Source: an uncultured Erythrobacter sp.
GTDB taxonomy: Bacteria > Pseudomonadota > Alphaproteobacteria > Sphingomonadales > Sphingomonadaceae
DNA length: 41,160 bases
NCBI GenBank assembly: GCA_938015255.1
Contig: CALLQC010000006.1
Coordinates: 1-41,160, forward strand
Direction of reading: 5' to 3'
The position numbers and the translations under genes were made by a program. Positions 24,101 to 32,234 of the stretch are shown here, in pieces (position 1 is the stretch's first letter; every line of letters begins with the position of its first letter). The notes beneath the pieces are model-generated. The model did not search any database, was not told where the DNA came from, and saw only the letters and a program-made list of their open reading frames with translations.

Positions 24101-24508
24101 GGCCTGCCAAACAGTTTTCTGAACGGCGGAGCTTCATCGACCATTGCGCCGAGCGGAAACCTGCCCCTGGAGCAGCTGTCGAAGCATAATGCAAACGCGA
24201 CGGTCTTTTATGAGAAGGGACCGGTAGCTTTGCGCGCTGCGTACAACTGGCGCTCTCGCTTCCTGCTGACCACCTCGGACGTCATCTTCCCATTCTTTTC
24301 GATCTTCAATGAGCCTACCGGCCAACTGGATGCATCGATCTTTGTGAACGTGACCGATAACATCCGTCTCGGCGTCCAGGGCGTAAACTTGCTCAACGAA
24401 GTAACCGAGACAACGCAGGCCTACACGGGTGACCCCAATGTGTTGGCACCGCGATCCTTTTTCATAAACGATCGCCGGTTCTCCTTCATCCTGCGCGGAA
24501 ACTTCTAG
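21116..24508 (+). CDS. TonB-dependent receptor (TonB-Xanth-Caul type), probable xylooligosaccharide transporter
   Basis: 1130 residues. A signal peptide ends at QSAYA|QES, a TonB-box-like NQIIVRGIRQS follows, then the plug domain (IKRNADTVVDAITAEDIGALPDRSVTEALQRVPGV, GVVVRGLNFVRSEFNGR, NSTADMIEGGLAGTVNLNTRKP) and a large barrel ending in RRFSFILRGNF. This fits the Xanthomonas/Caulobacter-type receptors that import plant oligosaccharides across the outer membrane. Operator and neighbours point to xylan or glucan fragments. The GTG at 21116 has GGGAGGGG before it; a GTG at 21158 would give a more usual signal peptide of about 27 residues and cannot be excluded. The gene ends with a strong terminator at 24554-24591. 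It is the only outer-membrane importer in the locus. Confidence 0.92.
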   Translation: MKKALQLSRYENRGVNFSLNFLKTGASVIAVGTLIAGQSAYAQESQSEEPAQVDDQSGAQAEGNQIIVRGIRQSLENAQNIKRNADTVVDAITAEDIGALPDRSVTEALQRVPGVAINRFAGSNDPDHFSVEGSGVVVRGLNFVRSEFNGRTAFAAGIGGQALNFADVPAELLGSVIVSKNSTADMIEGGLAGTVNLNTRKPFDNDGFKIAFSAEANYGDFVEEWSPTFSGLISNTWDTEIGRFGLLASASYSRIRSRADGLQVTNFQTRDGQLVEEANTNGRLVCRNALPGSGDATTLPPGQSPCGTASTLGPDGFVDPADLRFAPLGGQFRTQEFDRKRNGLSLAAQFESVDGRTQITAEFIRSRTTNAWGEYTFEAAPDLAEYSTQPLGCQQNDAGPRRIQPDGSAGDPTVRSQCAVGGFTDYQYDSNNLFQSGYITNPNNGWRGNPGTSPFVPIGGLQNSLARRQVDEATTNNDYSIYMKSELTDRLTFEADLHYATSRKENLDVTIFGSSFADYELDITGRLPRITPNVPNFLSYSWAGDSDALAPFARDPSTPASADANAAYFSDPRFQFWRAAMDHIEDSTGEQFAWRADLAYEFDDDSFLREVKAGVRFQDREQTVRYTTYNWGVLSEVWAGDRPINFADTPASESAPFAFDNFFRGDSPPPPSTLYYSGDLTGDYAGLQNFALGVNQAWQGIGGNAGWVPLDQRPGAIDGTPYILPDIQPVSQRDDAAYISLRFGSDNFAGLRLAGNIGVRYVNTRFDSTGSIDLSVVRSSLQTDFDTLCDVTPPAGAPPGTIVTRPGICELGAASYANLQDFANSDPGFNVARNNYDYWLPSFNARAELSDDLLLRLAASRVLTRPDNSLLRNFVNVGVDLGTGVLSAGAGNPFLLPATAWQFDVSLEWYFAPVGQLTVNGFYKAIDNFFFNDVSVRDITSGNQTNQVVVRGPANFDGTGKIKGFEVAYQQTYDFLPAPFDGLGVAANYTFIDSSGLPNSFLNGGASSTIAPSGNLPLEQLSKHNANATVFYEKGPVALRAAYNWRSRFLLTTSDVIFPFFSIFNEPTGQLDASIFVNVTDNIRLGVQGVNLLNEVTETTQAYTGDPNVLAPRSFFINDRRFSFILRGNF

Positions 24509-24553
24509 GGGTCTTCGCAAACAAGATAAGTGTTGGACCCTCTCCAACGTTCG

Positions 24554-24591
24554 CCGCCCCGCTTCACACCGAAGCGGGGCGGTTTTCTTTT
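24554..24591 (+). terminator. Rho-independent terminator of the TonB receptor gene
   Basis: A perfect 12-base-pair GC-rich stem (CCGCCCCGCTTC with GAAGCGGGGCGG), a five-base loop and a following TTTTCTTTT. It begins 45 bases after the receptor stop codon. Confidence 0.93.
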
Positions 24592-24619
24592 GATGGGCGG
24601 GCAAGCTTGTCAGGCGCAC

Positions 24620-24644
24620 AAAAAGCCCCGCCCGCGCAGGGCGG
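24620..24644 (-). terminator. Rho-independent terminator of the GH3-GH10 operon
   Basis: On the minus strand CCGCCC-TGCGC-GGGCGG is followed by GGC and five T residues. It stands about 30 bases after the GH10 stop codon. With the plus-strand terminator at 24554 it separates two convergent transcripts. Confidence 0.8.
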
Positions 24645-24675
24645 ATGGAGGCCTTTCCATATCTGGCATTTGCCT

Positions 24676-25842
24676 TCAGACGGCGGTCAACGTCTCGGCA
24701 AGAGCATCGCGCATGGGTTTTGCCACGTAATCGCTCGCATAGGGAGTACCGCGCACCTCACGTCCATCCGCGCGGGTTGCGTATTCGAAATATTGAAGCC
24801 AATTATGAGCGTCGACCATACCCCAGGCCAATATGTCGTCCAGATACACGTCGTAATCGAGCATCAGCTCAAAATACCGGCGGGTATATTCCGCCACCTT
24901 GGCATCGCGAAGCGCAATGTCGGCAGGGAGCGCTTTATCCTTCACATCGAACTCGGTAATCACAAGGCGGTACCCCATCCCCGTCACTTCATCGAGAAAC
25001 CGGCGCCAACCCGCTTCATCATAGCGTCCGACGCCGGTTGAAGGGTCGAGTGCAAACATTTCGATATGCGACTGGATGCCTAAAGCATCGCAGGGTACAC
25101 CACGGGCCTTCATCCCTTCGAGCAACCGAAGAACATCCTCACAATGCCTGGCATGGGCGGGCTCCCAGCTCATGTAATCGTTATAGACGAGCTGCGCGTT
25201 GGGCAGCGTTTCGCGCGCAGTGCGGAAAGCCAAGTCAATGACAGCTTCCGGGCTGCCCATGGCGCGGCTCAGACTGGTTTCAATCGGCGCGCGAGTATCG
25301 TGATCTATGGCTTCGTTGACCACGTCCCAACTGGTAATCACGCCCTCGTACCGCCTGGCGACCGTCTGGATATGATCGGTCAGAATGCGCTCTGCCTCCA
25401 GTGCAGGTGCCGCGCCAAAATCATGGGTGTTGAGCCAATCGGGGAACCATTCGGGCCGATGCCACAAAAGGACGTGTCCTCTAAGTTCCATTCCGTGCTC
25501 GACCGCCCATGACGCAATCGCATCGCCCGCCGTAAAGTCATAACTATCGACCGATGGTCGCAGCTTCTGCCACTTCATCTCGTTTTCGGCGACGATGACG
25601 CCGCATTCCGCCTTAAGCACCGCCGCATATTCGGGATTGCTGACTGACATACCTGTGCCCTGCACGTTCCAGGCGACTGCGCTTCCGAACCGCCTGCCCC
25701 GCGTTTGGGCAAGTTCATCAAGGCTTCCGGAAGGGCCTGAAGCCGTGCCACCCATAGGCATCACACTTTGCGCGCAGCCAATAAGAGGAAGCGCGGTCAA
25801 TCCGCCCAGAACATTTCGGCGTTGTGTAAGCATAGAAAGCAA
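24676..25842 (-). CDS. GH10 endo-1,4-beta-xylanase (lipoprotein)
   Basis: 388 residues. The N-terminus QRRNVLGGLTALPLIGC combines a twin-arginine-like start with a lipobox (Cys23), so the enzyme is probably a lipoprotein facing the periplasm or cell surface. The GH10 barrel shows AVAWNVQ, ENEMKW, GHVLLWH, the acid/base Glu177 in SWDVVNEA, VYNDY, GIQSHIEM and the nucleophile Glu297 in VITEFDV, followed by WGMVDAHNWL. It cleaves the beta-1,4 backbone of xylan or xylooligosaccharides with retention of configuration. It lies 12 bases downstream of the GH3 gene in the same operon, so the pair would convert xylan fragments to xylose. No carbohydrate-binding module is attached, which fits action on soluble oligosaccharides. 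Confidence 0.95.
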   Translation of the reverse strand: MLSMLTQRRNVLGGLTALPLIGCAQSVMPMGGTASGPSGSLDELAQTRGRRFGSAVAWNVQGTGMSVSNPEYAAVLKAECGVIVAENEMKWQKLRPSVDSYDFTAGDAIASWAVEHGMELRGHVLLWHRPEWFPDWLNTHDFGAAPALEAERILTDHIQTVARRYEGVITSWDVVNEAIDHDTRAPIETSLSRAMGSPEAVIDLAFRTARETLPNAQLVYNDYMSWEPAHARHCEDVLRLLEGMKARGVPCDALGIQSHIEMFALDPSTGVGRYDEAGWRRFLDEVTGMGYRLVITEFDVKDKALPADIALRDAKVAEYTRRYFELMLDYDVYLDDILAWGMVDAHNWLQYFEYATRADGREVRGTPYASDYVAKPMRDALAETLTAV

Positions 25843-25854
25843 TCCCTGGGTACG

Positions 25855-28260
25855 CTATTGCGAGACAGTAAGAGTGACTTCCTGGAGGTTTTCTGAATCG
25901 GGGCCGACCATGATGGTAAATTCGCCCGGTTCAACCACACGCTCCATGTCGCGGTTCCAGAAGGCAAAGGCATCCGGACGGATCGCGATATCGACGTGCA
26001 CAGTCTCGCCCGCTTCGACACTCACCCGATCAAAGCCGGCCAATTCTTTAACCGGGCGCGTGACCGAACTGACCACGTCACGCAGATAGATCTGCACGAC
26101 TTCATCTCCGGTCATGTTGCCCGTATTGGTCACAGGTATGCGGACCGTGACGCCTTCACCAGCGCTGATCGAACCAGAAGACAGAACCGGTTCGCCAAAT
26201 TCGAAGGTGGTGTAGGATAGTCCAAATCCGAATGGATAGAGCGGCGCCTTCTCGTCGAACAGGTATCCGCGTCGCGCACTCAGCTTGTGGTTGTAGAAAT
26301 GCGGCAGCTGGCCGGCATTGCGCGCCACGGTTACCGGCAGCTTGCCGCCAGGATTGATCCGACCGAAGAGAGCGTCCGCGATTGCATGGCCCTGCTGTTC
26401 CCCCGCGTACCACGTCTCAAGGATTGCGTCGGACTTCTCTGCGACATTGAGATAACTTGGAGGGCGACCATTCACCAGAACTGAGACAATCGGTTTGCCA
26501 AGAGCTTCAAGCGCGCTGAAAAGCTCATTCTGTTCACCTACAAGATCAAGGCTTGTCCGGTCTCCCAGATGGTTGTTGTCCCAACCTTCACGGCTGGTCT
26601 GCTCGGTGTCACCGATGAAAAGCAGGATCACGTCGGCATCGCGCGCCGCTTCAATCGCATCGGCAATCATGCGGCGGTTTGCGGCAGGATCGGCCAGTTC
26701 GACCTTGTCTTCCCACCAGTCGTCATCAAGCGTAATTTTCACGCCTTCGGAATGAACTATCTTGGCACGGTCGCCCACAAGAGTGCGGATGCCTTCAAGG
26801 GGGGCGACGGTCTTGCGCGGAATTCCGTAATAACCACCCAGGCGCGCTACATTGGCATTGGGACCGATCACTGCGATGGTCGGCTTTTCGGCACCACCTT
26901 CTGGCAGCGCGAGCGGAAGAATTCCGTTATTCTTGAGCAGAATCAGCGACTTTTCCGCTGTCTTTCGAGCGAGAGCCACCCCTTCGGGCCCGTTCGATGC
27001 CAGAGCCGGCTTAATATCAGTCACGAACGGATCTTCGAACAGTCCGGCATTGAACTTCATCGTCAAAATCCGTTCAACCGCTGTGTCGACCTGTTCGACT
27101 GAAATCCGGCCCTCTGCAATCAGCTGTTCGAGGAATTTGAATGACGCTCCATCAGGAAAGTCGATATCAACGCCAGCTTCCACGGCAAGCACCGCGGCGT
27201 CCGGAATATCCGCCGCGATGGAGTGACGCGAAACCATTTCCTCAATCGCAAAGTAATCGGAAACCACTGCGCCTTCGAATTGCCATTCTTCACGCAGTAT
27301 GTCGCCCAACAGCCATGTGCTCGAGTGACTCGGTACACCGTCAATCTCGTTGTAGCTCGCCATCACCGCATCAATTGCTGTGCGCTCGATAACTTGCTGG
27401 AAAGGAGGGAAGAACATTTCGCGCAGATGCCGTTCGGAAATCTGCGCCGGGCCAACATTGGTCCCGCTTTCTGGTTGGCCATGGCCGGTCATATGCTTGA
27501 GAGTTGCCATAACTTGACCAGGCTGCAGCTTGCGGTCGGTGCCCACTCCCTGTAAACCCTCTACCGCCGCCACGCCCATTTCGGACACCAGATACGGGTC
27601 TTCGCCAAAGGTCTCTTCAATCCGGCCCCAGCGCGGATCGCGAGCGACGTCGACAACAGGGGATAGCACCTGATGGACGCCGCGCGCACGAACCTCACCC
27701 GCAATATAATCATTCACTTCACGAACAAGATCGGGATCCCACGTGCTTGCCAAACCGATAGATTGCGGAAAGCTGGTGGCGTCACGCGCAGCAAGACCAT
27801 GGAGCGATTCCTCATGGGTCATGATCGGAATGCCGAGCCGCGTATTCTCGCGGGCCCAACGTTGCAGCGTGTTGACGTAACGGATGCTTTCTTCAATCGA
27901 ACGCGGCGTGTTGACGCGCGGCGATCCCGGCCCTTTCAGGTCTGAAGGGCGCGTAAAAAACCCAAGGCCGTTCGGATACAAGGCGCTGGCTTTCTCTGGA
28001 TCGAAGAAGTTATCGTCATCCTGGATTGAGGATTTCTGAGTCCAGATGCTCACCATTTGAGCGAGCTTCTCTTCCAGGGTCATGCGCGCCATCAGATCAG
28101 CCACCCGTTGCTCAACAGGCAGTTCGGCATTCCAGTATGGTGCATCTGAGATCGGCTGCTCGGCCGCAACTTCTTGCGCCGCAACAGGTACAGATACAGG
28201 TACGGCAAATGCGAATGTGGCGGCACTTGCCAGAAACAACGCCTTAACGACAGTTTTCAT
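25855..28260 (-). CDS. GH3 beta-xylosidase/beta-glucosidase (periplasmic)
   Basis: 801 residues. A signal peptide (residues 1-29, ending VPVAAQE) is followed by the GH3 barrel with EESLHGL, RDPRWGRIEETFGEDPYLVSEMG, the substrate-binding LKHMTGHG and the nucleophile Asp335 in GAVVSDYF. The alpha/beta sandwich follows (AVIGPNA, LFIGDTE...) and a C-terminal fibronectin-like domain (VRIPVTNTGNMTGDEVVQIYL). It releases single sugars from the non-reducing ends of short beta-linked chains. The operon with a GH10 xylanase suggests xylooligosaccharides as the substrate. A promoter and operator site 3 lie 43-82 bases upstream. GH3 specificity between xylose and glucose cannot be decided from sequence alone. 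Confidence 0.92.
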   Translation of the reverse strand: MKTVVKALFLASAATFAFAVPVSVPVAAQEVAAEQPISDAPYWNAELPVEQRVADLMARMTLEEKLAQMVSIWTQKSSIQDDDNFFDPEKASALYPNGLGFFTRPSDLKGPGSPRVNTPRSIEESIRYVNTLQRWARENTRLGIPIMTHEESLHGLAARDATSFPQSIGLASTWDPDLVREVNDYIAGEVRARGVHQVLSPVVDVARDPRWGRIEETFGEDPYLVSEMGVAAVEGLQGVGTDRKLQPGQVMATLKHMTGHGQPESGTNVGPAQISERHLREMFFPPFQQVIERTAIDAVMASYNEIDGVPSHSSTWLLGDILREEWQFEGAVVSDYFAIEEMVSRHSIAADIPDAAVLAVEAGVDIDFPDGASFKFLEQLIAEGRISVEQVDTAVERILTMKFNAGLFEDPFVTDIKPALASNGPEGVALARKTAEKSLILLKNNGILPLALPEGGAEKPTIAVIGPNANVARLGGYYGIPRKTVAPLEGIRTLVGDRAKIVHSEGVKITLDDDWWEDKVELADPAANRRMIADAIEAARDADVILLFIGDTEQTSREGWDNNHLGDRTSLDLVGEQNELFSALEALGKPIVSVLVNGRPPSYLNVAEKSDAILETWYAGEQQGHAIADALFGRINPGGKLPVTVARNAGQLPHFYNHKLSARRGYLFDEKAPLYPFGFGLSYTTFEFGEPVLSSGSISAGEGVTVRIPVTNTGNMTGDEVVQIYLRDVVSSVTRPVKELAGFDRVSVEAGETVHVDIAIRPDAFAFWNRDMERVVEPGEFTIMVGPDSENLQEVTLTVSQ

Positions 28261-28302
28261 TCAGAATCTCTCCCTATGCCGACTTTAAAGCTGCAGCACT
28301 TT

Positions 28303-28318
28303 ATGGTAGCGCTACCAT
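28303..28318. promoter_or_regulatory. LacI-type operator, site 3 (GH3-GH10 / LacI divergent region)
   Basis: A perfect 16-base palindrome, ATGGTAGCGCTACCAT, the best of the four copies. It lies between the divergent GH3 operon and the LacI-family gene, so it may control both and allow autoregulation of the repressor. Confidence 0.9.
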
Positions 28319-28342
28319 TATCGAGGGAAAAGCCAGTGTCAA
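28315..28342 (-). promoter_or_regulatory. Sigma-70-like promoter of the GH3-GH10 operon
   Basis: On the minus strand a consensus -35 TTGACA (28337-28342) is followed after 16 bases by TAATGG (28315-28320). The -10 hexamer overlaps the outer four bases of the operator, so repressor binding would exclude RNA polymerase. Confidence 0.65.
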
Positions 28343-28451
28343 GAATACCTGTAGAGAGTTTGCGCGAGCACCGTCCGATGTTCGATGCCCTATTCTGCCG
28401 ATGGCAAAGTGCAACTTGCCGCTCTTGGTCATCCAAGGCTATGATCGGGTC

Positions 28452-29552
28452 ATGAACCCTGAATTGAAAACGGCAAGGCTACGGAAACGGGTGTCGAAAC
28501 GGGGCAATACCGCCCCGACGATTGCTGATGTGGCTAAGGCAGCAAGGTGCTCACCAATGACCGTGAGCAGGGTTATCAACGGTGAAGGAAACGTTCGCGA
28601 GGAGACCCGTGAGCAGGTCGTCGCCGCGATCAAGCGACTCAACTATGCGCCAAACCGCGCCGCCCGCAACCTCGCAGGTGGATCTCAGCTTCGTATCGCT
28701 CTTATGTTTGACAATCCCTCAGCCTCGTATTTGAGCGAATTTCTAATGGGCGCACTGCAGGAAGCGACCAGGATCGACGCCCATCTGGAAATTCAGAGCT
28801 GCCAGAACCTATCGGAAGCGCCTCCCCTGATGCGAAAGCTGGCCGGAAGCGGAGTTGACGGATTTATCCTCCCGCCACCCTTATGCGACGACCAACGAGT
28901 GCTTGATCTCGCAAGAGATGTCGGGGCGTTTGCAATTGCTGTTGGCCCGGGAAAAGCAGAAGGCACCAATGGGGCGGTGATGATCGACGACTTTGAGGCT
29001 GCGCTGGAAATGACCAAGCACATTATCGGGCTTGGTCATCGAAGAGTTGGTTTCATTATCGGCAACCCCGAACAACTGGCAAGCGAGCGACGCCTGAGCG
29101 GATTTTACCAAGCTATGGACAACGCCGGAATCGAAGTCGACAGCGACCTAGTCGTACAGGGCCGTTTCACCTACCGTTCGGGACTGGCTGCTGCGGAGAA
29201 GCTCCTGTCTTTGCCCGAAAGGCCAACCGCAATCTTCGCTTCGAATGACGATATGGCGGCCGCTGTCGTGGCTGTCGCGCATCGGAATAATCTGGATGTT
29301 CCTATCGACATCACCGTGTGTGGGTTTGATGACACCGCCTTGGCCAGCACAATCTGGCCTGAGCTTACTACGATCCGGCAACCCATCCGTGAAATGACTG
29401 CTTGGGCGGTTGCAGAGATCGCCAGTCTGGTCCGCGGCCAACGACGACTTATTTCGCAGCATTCCGAAAATACGATCATGCCCCACCAATTGATAAGGCG
29501 GGATTCCGATGGCGCTCCAAGTCTGGCCTCCTCCTCGCGCGGGACCCAGTAG
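28452..29552 (+). CDS. LacI-family transcriptional repressor of the xylan/xylose regulon
   Basis: 366 residues. The helix-turn-helix APTIADVAKAARCSPMTVSRVINGEGNV (about residues 21-48) and hinge NYAPNRAARNLAGG (64-77) are typical of LacI/GalR. The ligand-binding domain resembles periplasmic sugar-binding proteins, with VDGFILPPP, LGHRRVGFIIG and PTAIFASNDDMAAAVV. It probably binds the four palindromic operators in this window and is released by a xylan-derived sugar or xylose/xylonate. That is inferred from location, as it lies inside the regulon, next to operator 3, and is coupled to the dehydratase gene: its TAG overlaps the next GTG by one base. The ATG at 28452 was chosen because the extra 17 residues from 28401 do not look like the family; either is possible. 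Confidence 0.88.
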   Translation: MNPELKTARLRKRVSKRGNTAPTIADVAKAARCSPMTVSRVINGEGNVREETREQVVAAIKRLNYAPNRAARNLAGGSQLRIALMFDNPSASYLSEFLMGALQEATRIDAHLEIQSCQNLSEAPPLMRKLAGSGVDGFILPPPLCDDQRVLDLARDVGAFAIAVGPGKAEGTNGAVMIDDFEAALEMTKHIIGLGHRRVGFIIGNPEQLASERRLSGFYQAMDNAGIEVDSDLVVQGRFTYRSGLAAAEKLLSLPERPTAIFASNDDMAAAVVAVAHRNNLDVPIDITVCGFDDTALASTIWPELTTIRQPIREMTAWAVAEIASLVRGQRRLISQHSENTIMPHQLIRRDSDGAPSLASSSRGTQ

Positions 29553-31342
29553 TGGCCTCTCCAGAGGACAAATCGAGACCCCGCCTGCGCAGCCGGGAAT
29601 GGTTCGATAATGCGGAGAGGCTGGACATGACAGCTCTCTACCTGGAGCGCTTCATGAACTACGGTATTACACCGGAAGAGCTTCGCAGCGGGAAGCCGAT
29701 CATCGGCATCGCCCAATCAGGCAGCGACCTGTCTCCGTGTAACCGCATTCATGTCGAGCTTGCCAAGCGCACACGTGACGGCATCCGCGATGCAGGCGGG
29801 GTTCCGATAGAATTTCCGGTGCACCCTATCTTTGAGAATTGCCGCAGGCCCACAGCGGCACTGGATCGCAACCTGCTGTATCTCGGACTTGTCGAATTGC
29901 TTAACGGCTATCCCATTGATGGCGTGGTGCTTACGACTGGCTGCGACAAGACCACGCCCAGCCAGATCATGGCCGCAAGCACTGTTGACATTCCCGCTAT
30001 TGTACTAAGCGGCGGGCCAATGCTCGATGGGTGGCACAAGGGTGAACTTGTTGGCAGCGGCACAGTCATTTGGCGCAGCAGGCGAAGGCTTTCAGCAGGC
30101 GAAATCGACGAGGAAGAATTCCTAGAGCGAGCCACATCAAGCGCACCGAGCGCGGGCCATTGCAACTCGATGGGCACCGCAAGCACCATGAATGCAGTTG
30201 CAGAGGCCTTGGGCCTGAGCCTGACAGGATGCGCGGCCGTCCCCGCACCCTATCGCGAGCGCGGGCAGTACGCTTATCGAACCGGGCAACGGATCGTTGA
30301 GATGGTCCACGATGACCTTAAGCCTTCGGACATTCTGACACGCGAAGCCTTCCTCAATGCCATTGCAACAGTCAGCGTCATTGGTGGCTCTTCGAACGCA
30401 CAGCCGCATATCCAGGCGATGGCCGCCCATGCAGGCGTGCCGCTGGAGCCGGATGTTTGGCAGGAGCATGGCTATGATCTTCCGCTGCTTGTCAATATGC
30501 AACCTGCTGGCGAGTATCTTGGCGAACGATTCCACCGTGCGGGCGGGGTGCCAGCTGCGATGTGGGAATTGATGGAGGCAGGCGTGCTGCACGGCGAGGT
30601 TACCACATGCACCGGCCAGAGCATGGCAGCTAACCTCAATGGCCGCCAAAGCCAGGACCGAGAGATGATCCGGCCTTTCAGCGATCCTTTACAAGAGAAA
30701 GCGGGCTTTCTGGTCCTCTCGGGCAACCTCTTCGATTTCGGAATACTCAAGACATCTGTCATCTCGGACGAATTCCGTCAGACCTACCTGTCGCGTCCCG
30801 GCAGCGAGAATGTGTTCGAAGCACGCGCCATCGTTTTTGATGGATCGGATGATTATCACCATCGCATCAATGATTCCTCATTGAGCGTCGACGAAAATTG
30901 CATACTTGTCATCCGAGGCTCGGGCGTGATTGGGTGGCCAGGCAGCGCGGAAGTGGTGAACATGCAACCACCAGATGCAATGATCCGCGCCGGACAAAGC
31001 TGGCTGCCGACGCTTGGCGATGGACGTCAGTCGGGCACCAGCGACAGTCCCTCAATCCTGAATGTCTCGCCTGAAAGCGCGGTTGGCGGGGGGCTGTCAT
31101 GGCTGGAGAACGGAGACATTATTCGCGTGGATCTAAACGCTGGTACATGCAACGCATTGGTTGACGAGGACGAGATTGCGCGCCGCAAGACAGTATGTCC
31201 TGCACCGCCTGTTCCTGCCTCGAATACGCCATGGGAAGAGCTATTTCGCGAAAAGACAGGTCAGCTCGGCGAAGGCGGCGTGATGGAATTTGCGCTCAAA
31301 TATCGTGGTACGGCGCGCAAGCCACCTCGCCACAATCACTAA
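29552..31342 (+). CDS. xylD: D-xylonate dehydratase (IlvD/Edd family)
   Basis: 596 residues of the IlvD/Edd family. Fe-S cluster and active-site segments are seen: GIAQSGSDLSPCN near the start, TTGCDKTTPSQIMAAS, and APSAGHCNSMGTASTMN, then NAIATVSVIGGSSNAQPHIQA and the C-terminal barrel with GRQSGTSDSPSILNVSPE. It removes water from D-xylonate to give 2-keto-3-deoxyxylonate, the third step of the oxidative xylose pathway. L-arabonate dehydratases are very similar, so arabonate is a possible second substrate. The GTG at 29552 overlaps the LacI stop codon (TAGTG), giving a two-gene unit. It converges on xylC with only 13 bases between the stop codons and no terminator visible. Cytoplasmic. Confidence 0.88.
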   Translation: MASPEDKSRPRLRSREWFDNAERLDMTALYLERFMNYGITPEELRSGKPIIGIAQSGSDLSPCNRIHVELAKRTRDGIRDAGGVPIEFPVHPIFENCRRPTAALDRNLLYLGLVELLNGYPIDGVVLTTGCDKTTPSQIMAASTVDIPAIVLSGGPMLDGWHKGELVGSGTVIWRSRRRLSAGEIDEEEFLERATSSAPSAGHCNSMGTASTMNAVAEALGLSLTGCAAVPAPYRERGQYAYRTGQRIVEMVHDDLKPSDILTREAFLNAIATVSVIGGSSNAQPHIQAMAAHAGVPLEPDVWQEHGYDLPLLVNMQPAGEYLGERFHRAGGVPAAMWELMEAGVLHGEVTTCTGQSMAANLNGRQSQDREMIRPFSDPLQEKAGFLVLSGNLFDFGILKTSVISDEFRQTYLSRPGSENVFEARAIVFDGSDDYHHRINDSSLSVDENCILVIRGSGVIGWPGSAEVVNMQPPDAMIRAGQSWLPTLGDGRQSGTSDSPSILNVSPESAVGGGLSWLENGDIIRVDLNAGTCNALVDEDEIARRKTVCPAPPVPASNTPWEELFREKTGQLGEGGVMEFALKYRGTARKPPRHNH

Positions 31343-31355
31343 GCGGCTCAGTGCA

Positions 31356-32234
31356 TCAGCCCAGCTTAACCTGTGCCTGAGCAAAACCTGCAACAGGCGC
31401 GTCAAACGTATATAGACCACCCGCCAACGGGTAGGTTTCCATGTCTGCCGGCTCCATATTCTTGGTCGCACTGGTCACATAGGCTGTCTTCAGGTCAACT
31501 CCGCCGAAGGCCATCTTGGTGACATCGCGCGCCGGGATTTCGATGGAATCCACAAGATCTCCGTCCGGCGAGAACCGTACAACACGCCCGCCCAGATAAA
31601 GCCCGGTCCAGACATATCCTTCTGCATCGACAACCGGACCATCGGGATAAGCTTCCGGGAACAGAGCCCCCGTATCAACAAAGAGCCGCGCTTCGCCGAC
31701 GCCACTTACACTGAGGTTCGCCACCATGATTTTCTGTGAACTGGTATCGGTGAAATAGATCCGATCACCCTGCGCATTCACCGTCGGACCATTGGTGATG
31801 GTGATACCGGTTGGGCCTGCGGCACGAATTTCGCCTCTATCGAAGACGTAGAAGCGACCGGAGGCATCGCCCTCACCATCATCCATAGATCCAAACCAGA
31901 CGCGGCCCCATGGGTCCGAACAGGCATCGTTGAGACGGTTGGTCGCCGGCTCTCCTGGAACGCCGCGCAGGAACTCAAATTCCTGTGTGTCTGGCGAAAA
32001 CAGGAAAAGGCCGGTCTTCAAGCCGCACAAAAGCTTGCCGCCGTCAGAGGGGATCGCCCAACCGATCTGTTCAGGCGCCTTGCTAGCGGAGTTGCTACCA
32101 GTCGCGGGGTCGAAATGCCACAAAAGGTGGCGTTTGATATCGACGAACCACACGACCTTGCGCGCGGCGTCCCACAGCACACCCTCACCCAGCTGAGATT
32201 GCGTATCAAGTACGCGGTTTACAACGACACTCAC
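31356..32234 (-). CDS. xylC: Xylonolactonase (SMP-30/gluconolactonase family)
   Basis: 292 residues, six-bladed beta-propeller of the SMP-30/gluconolactonase/LRE family. Metal-site residues are recognisable: Glu in QLGEGVLWD near residue 16, Asn/Asp in TNRLNDACSDPWGRVWFGSMDD, the Asn in TNGPTVNAQGDRIYFTDT, and VVDAEGYVWTGLYLGGRVVRFSPDG. It hydrolyses xylono-lactone to xylonate, the step after xylose dehydrogenase. The GTG at 32234 is preferred because GGAGGG lies about six bases before it and it overlaps the stop of xylB as GTGA; a GTG at 32240 is the alternative. It is the last gene of the long minus-strand operon. Confidence 0.85.
   Translation of the reverse strand: MSVVVNRVLDTQSQLGEGVLWDAARKVVWFVDIKRHLLWHFDPATGSNSASKAPEQIGWAIPSDGGKLLCGLKTGLFLFSPDTQEFEFLRGVPGEPATNRLNDACSDPWGRVWFGSMDDGEGDASGRFYVFDRGEIRAAGPTGITITNGPTVNAQGDRIYFTDTSSQKIMVANLSVSGVGEARLFVDTGALFPEAYPDGPVVDAEGYVWTGLYLGGRVVRFSPDGDLVDSIEIPARDVTKMAFGGVDLKTAYVTSATKNMEPADMETYPLAGGLYTFDAPVAGFAQAQVKLG

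Noticed and set aside
24134..24619. Minus-strand ORF of 161 codons across the 3' end of the receptor gene and its terminator
   Set aside because: It runs through a perfect rho-independent terminator and opposite a confident coding region; no family is recognised.
29402..29551. N-terminal extension of the xylonate dehydratase frame upstream of 29552
   Set aside because: It lies inside the LacI gene in another frame and encodes residues unlike the IlvD/Edd family; the GTG overlapping the LacI stop is a better start.
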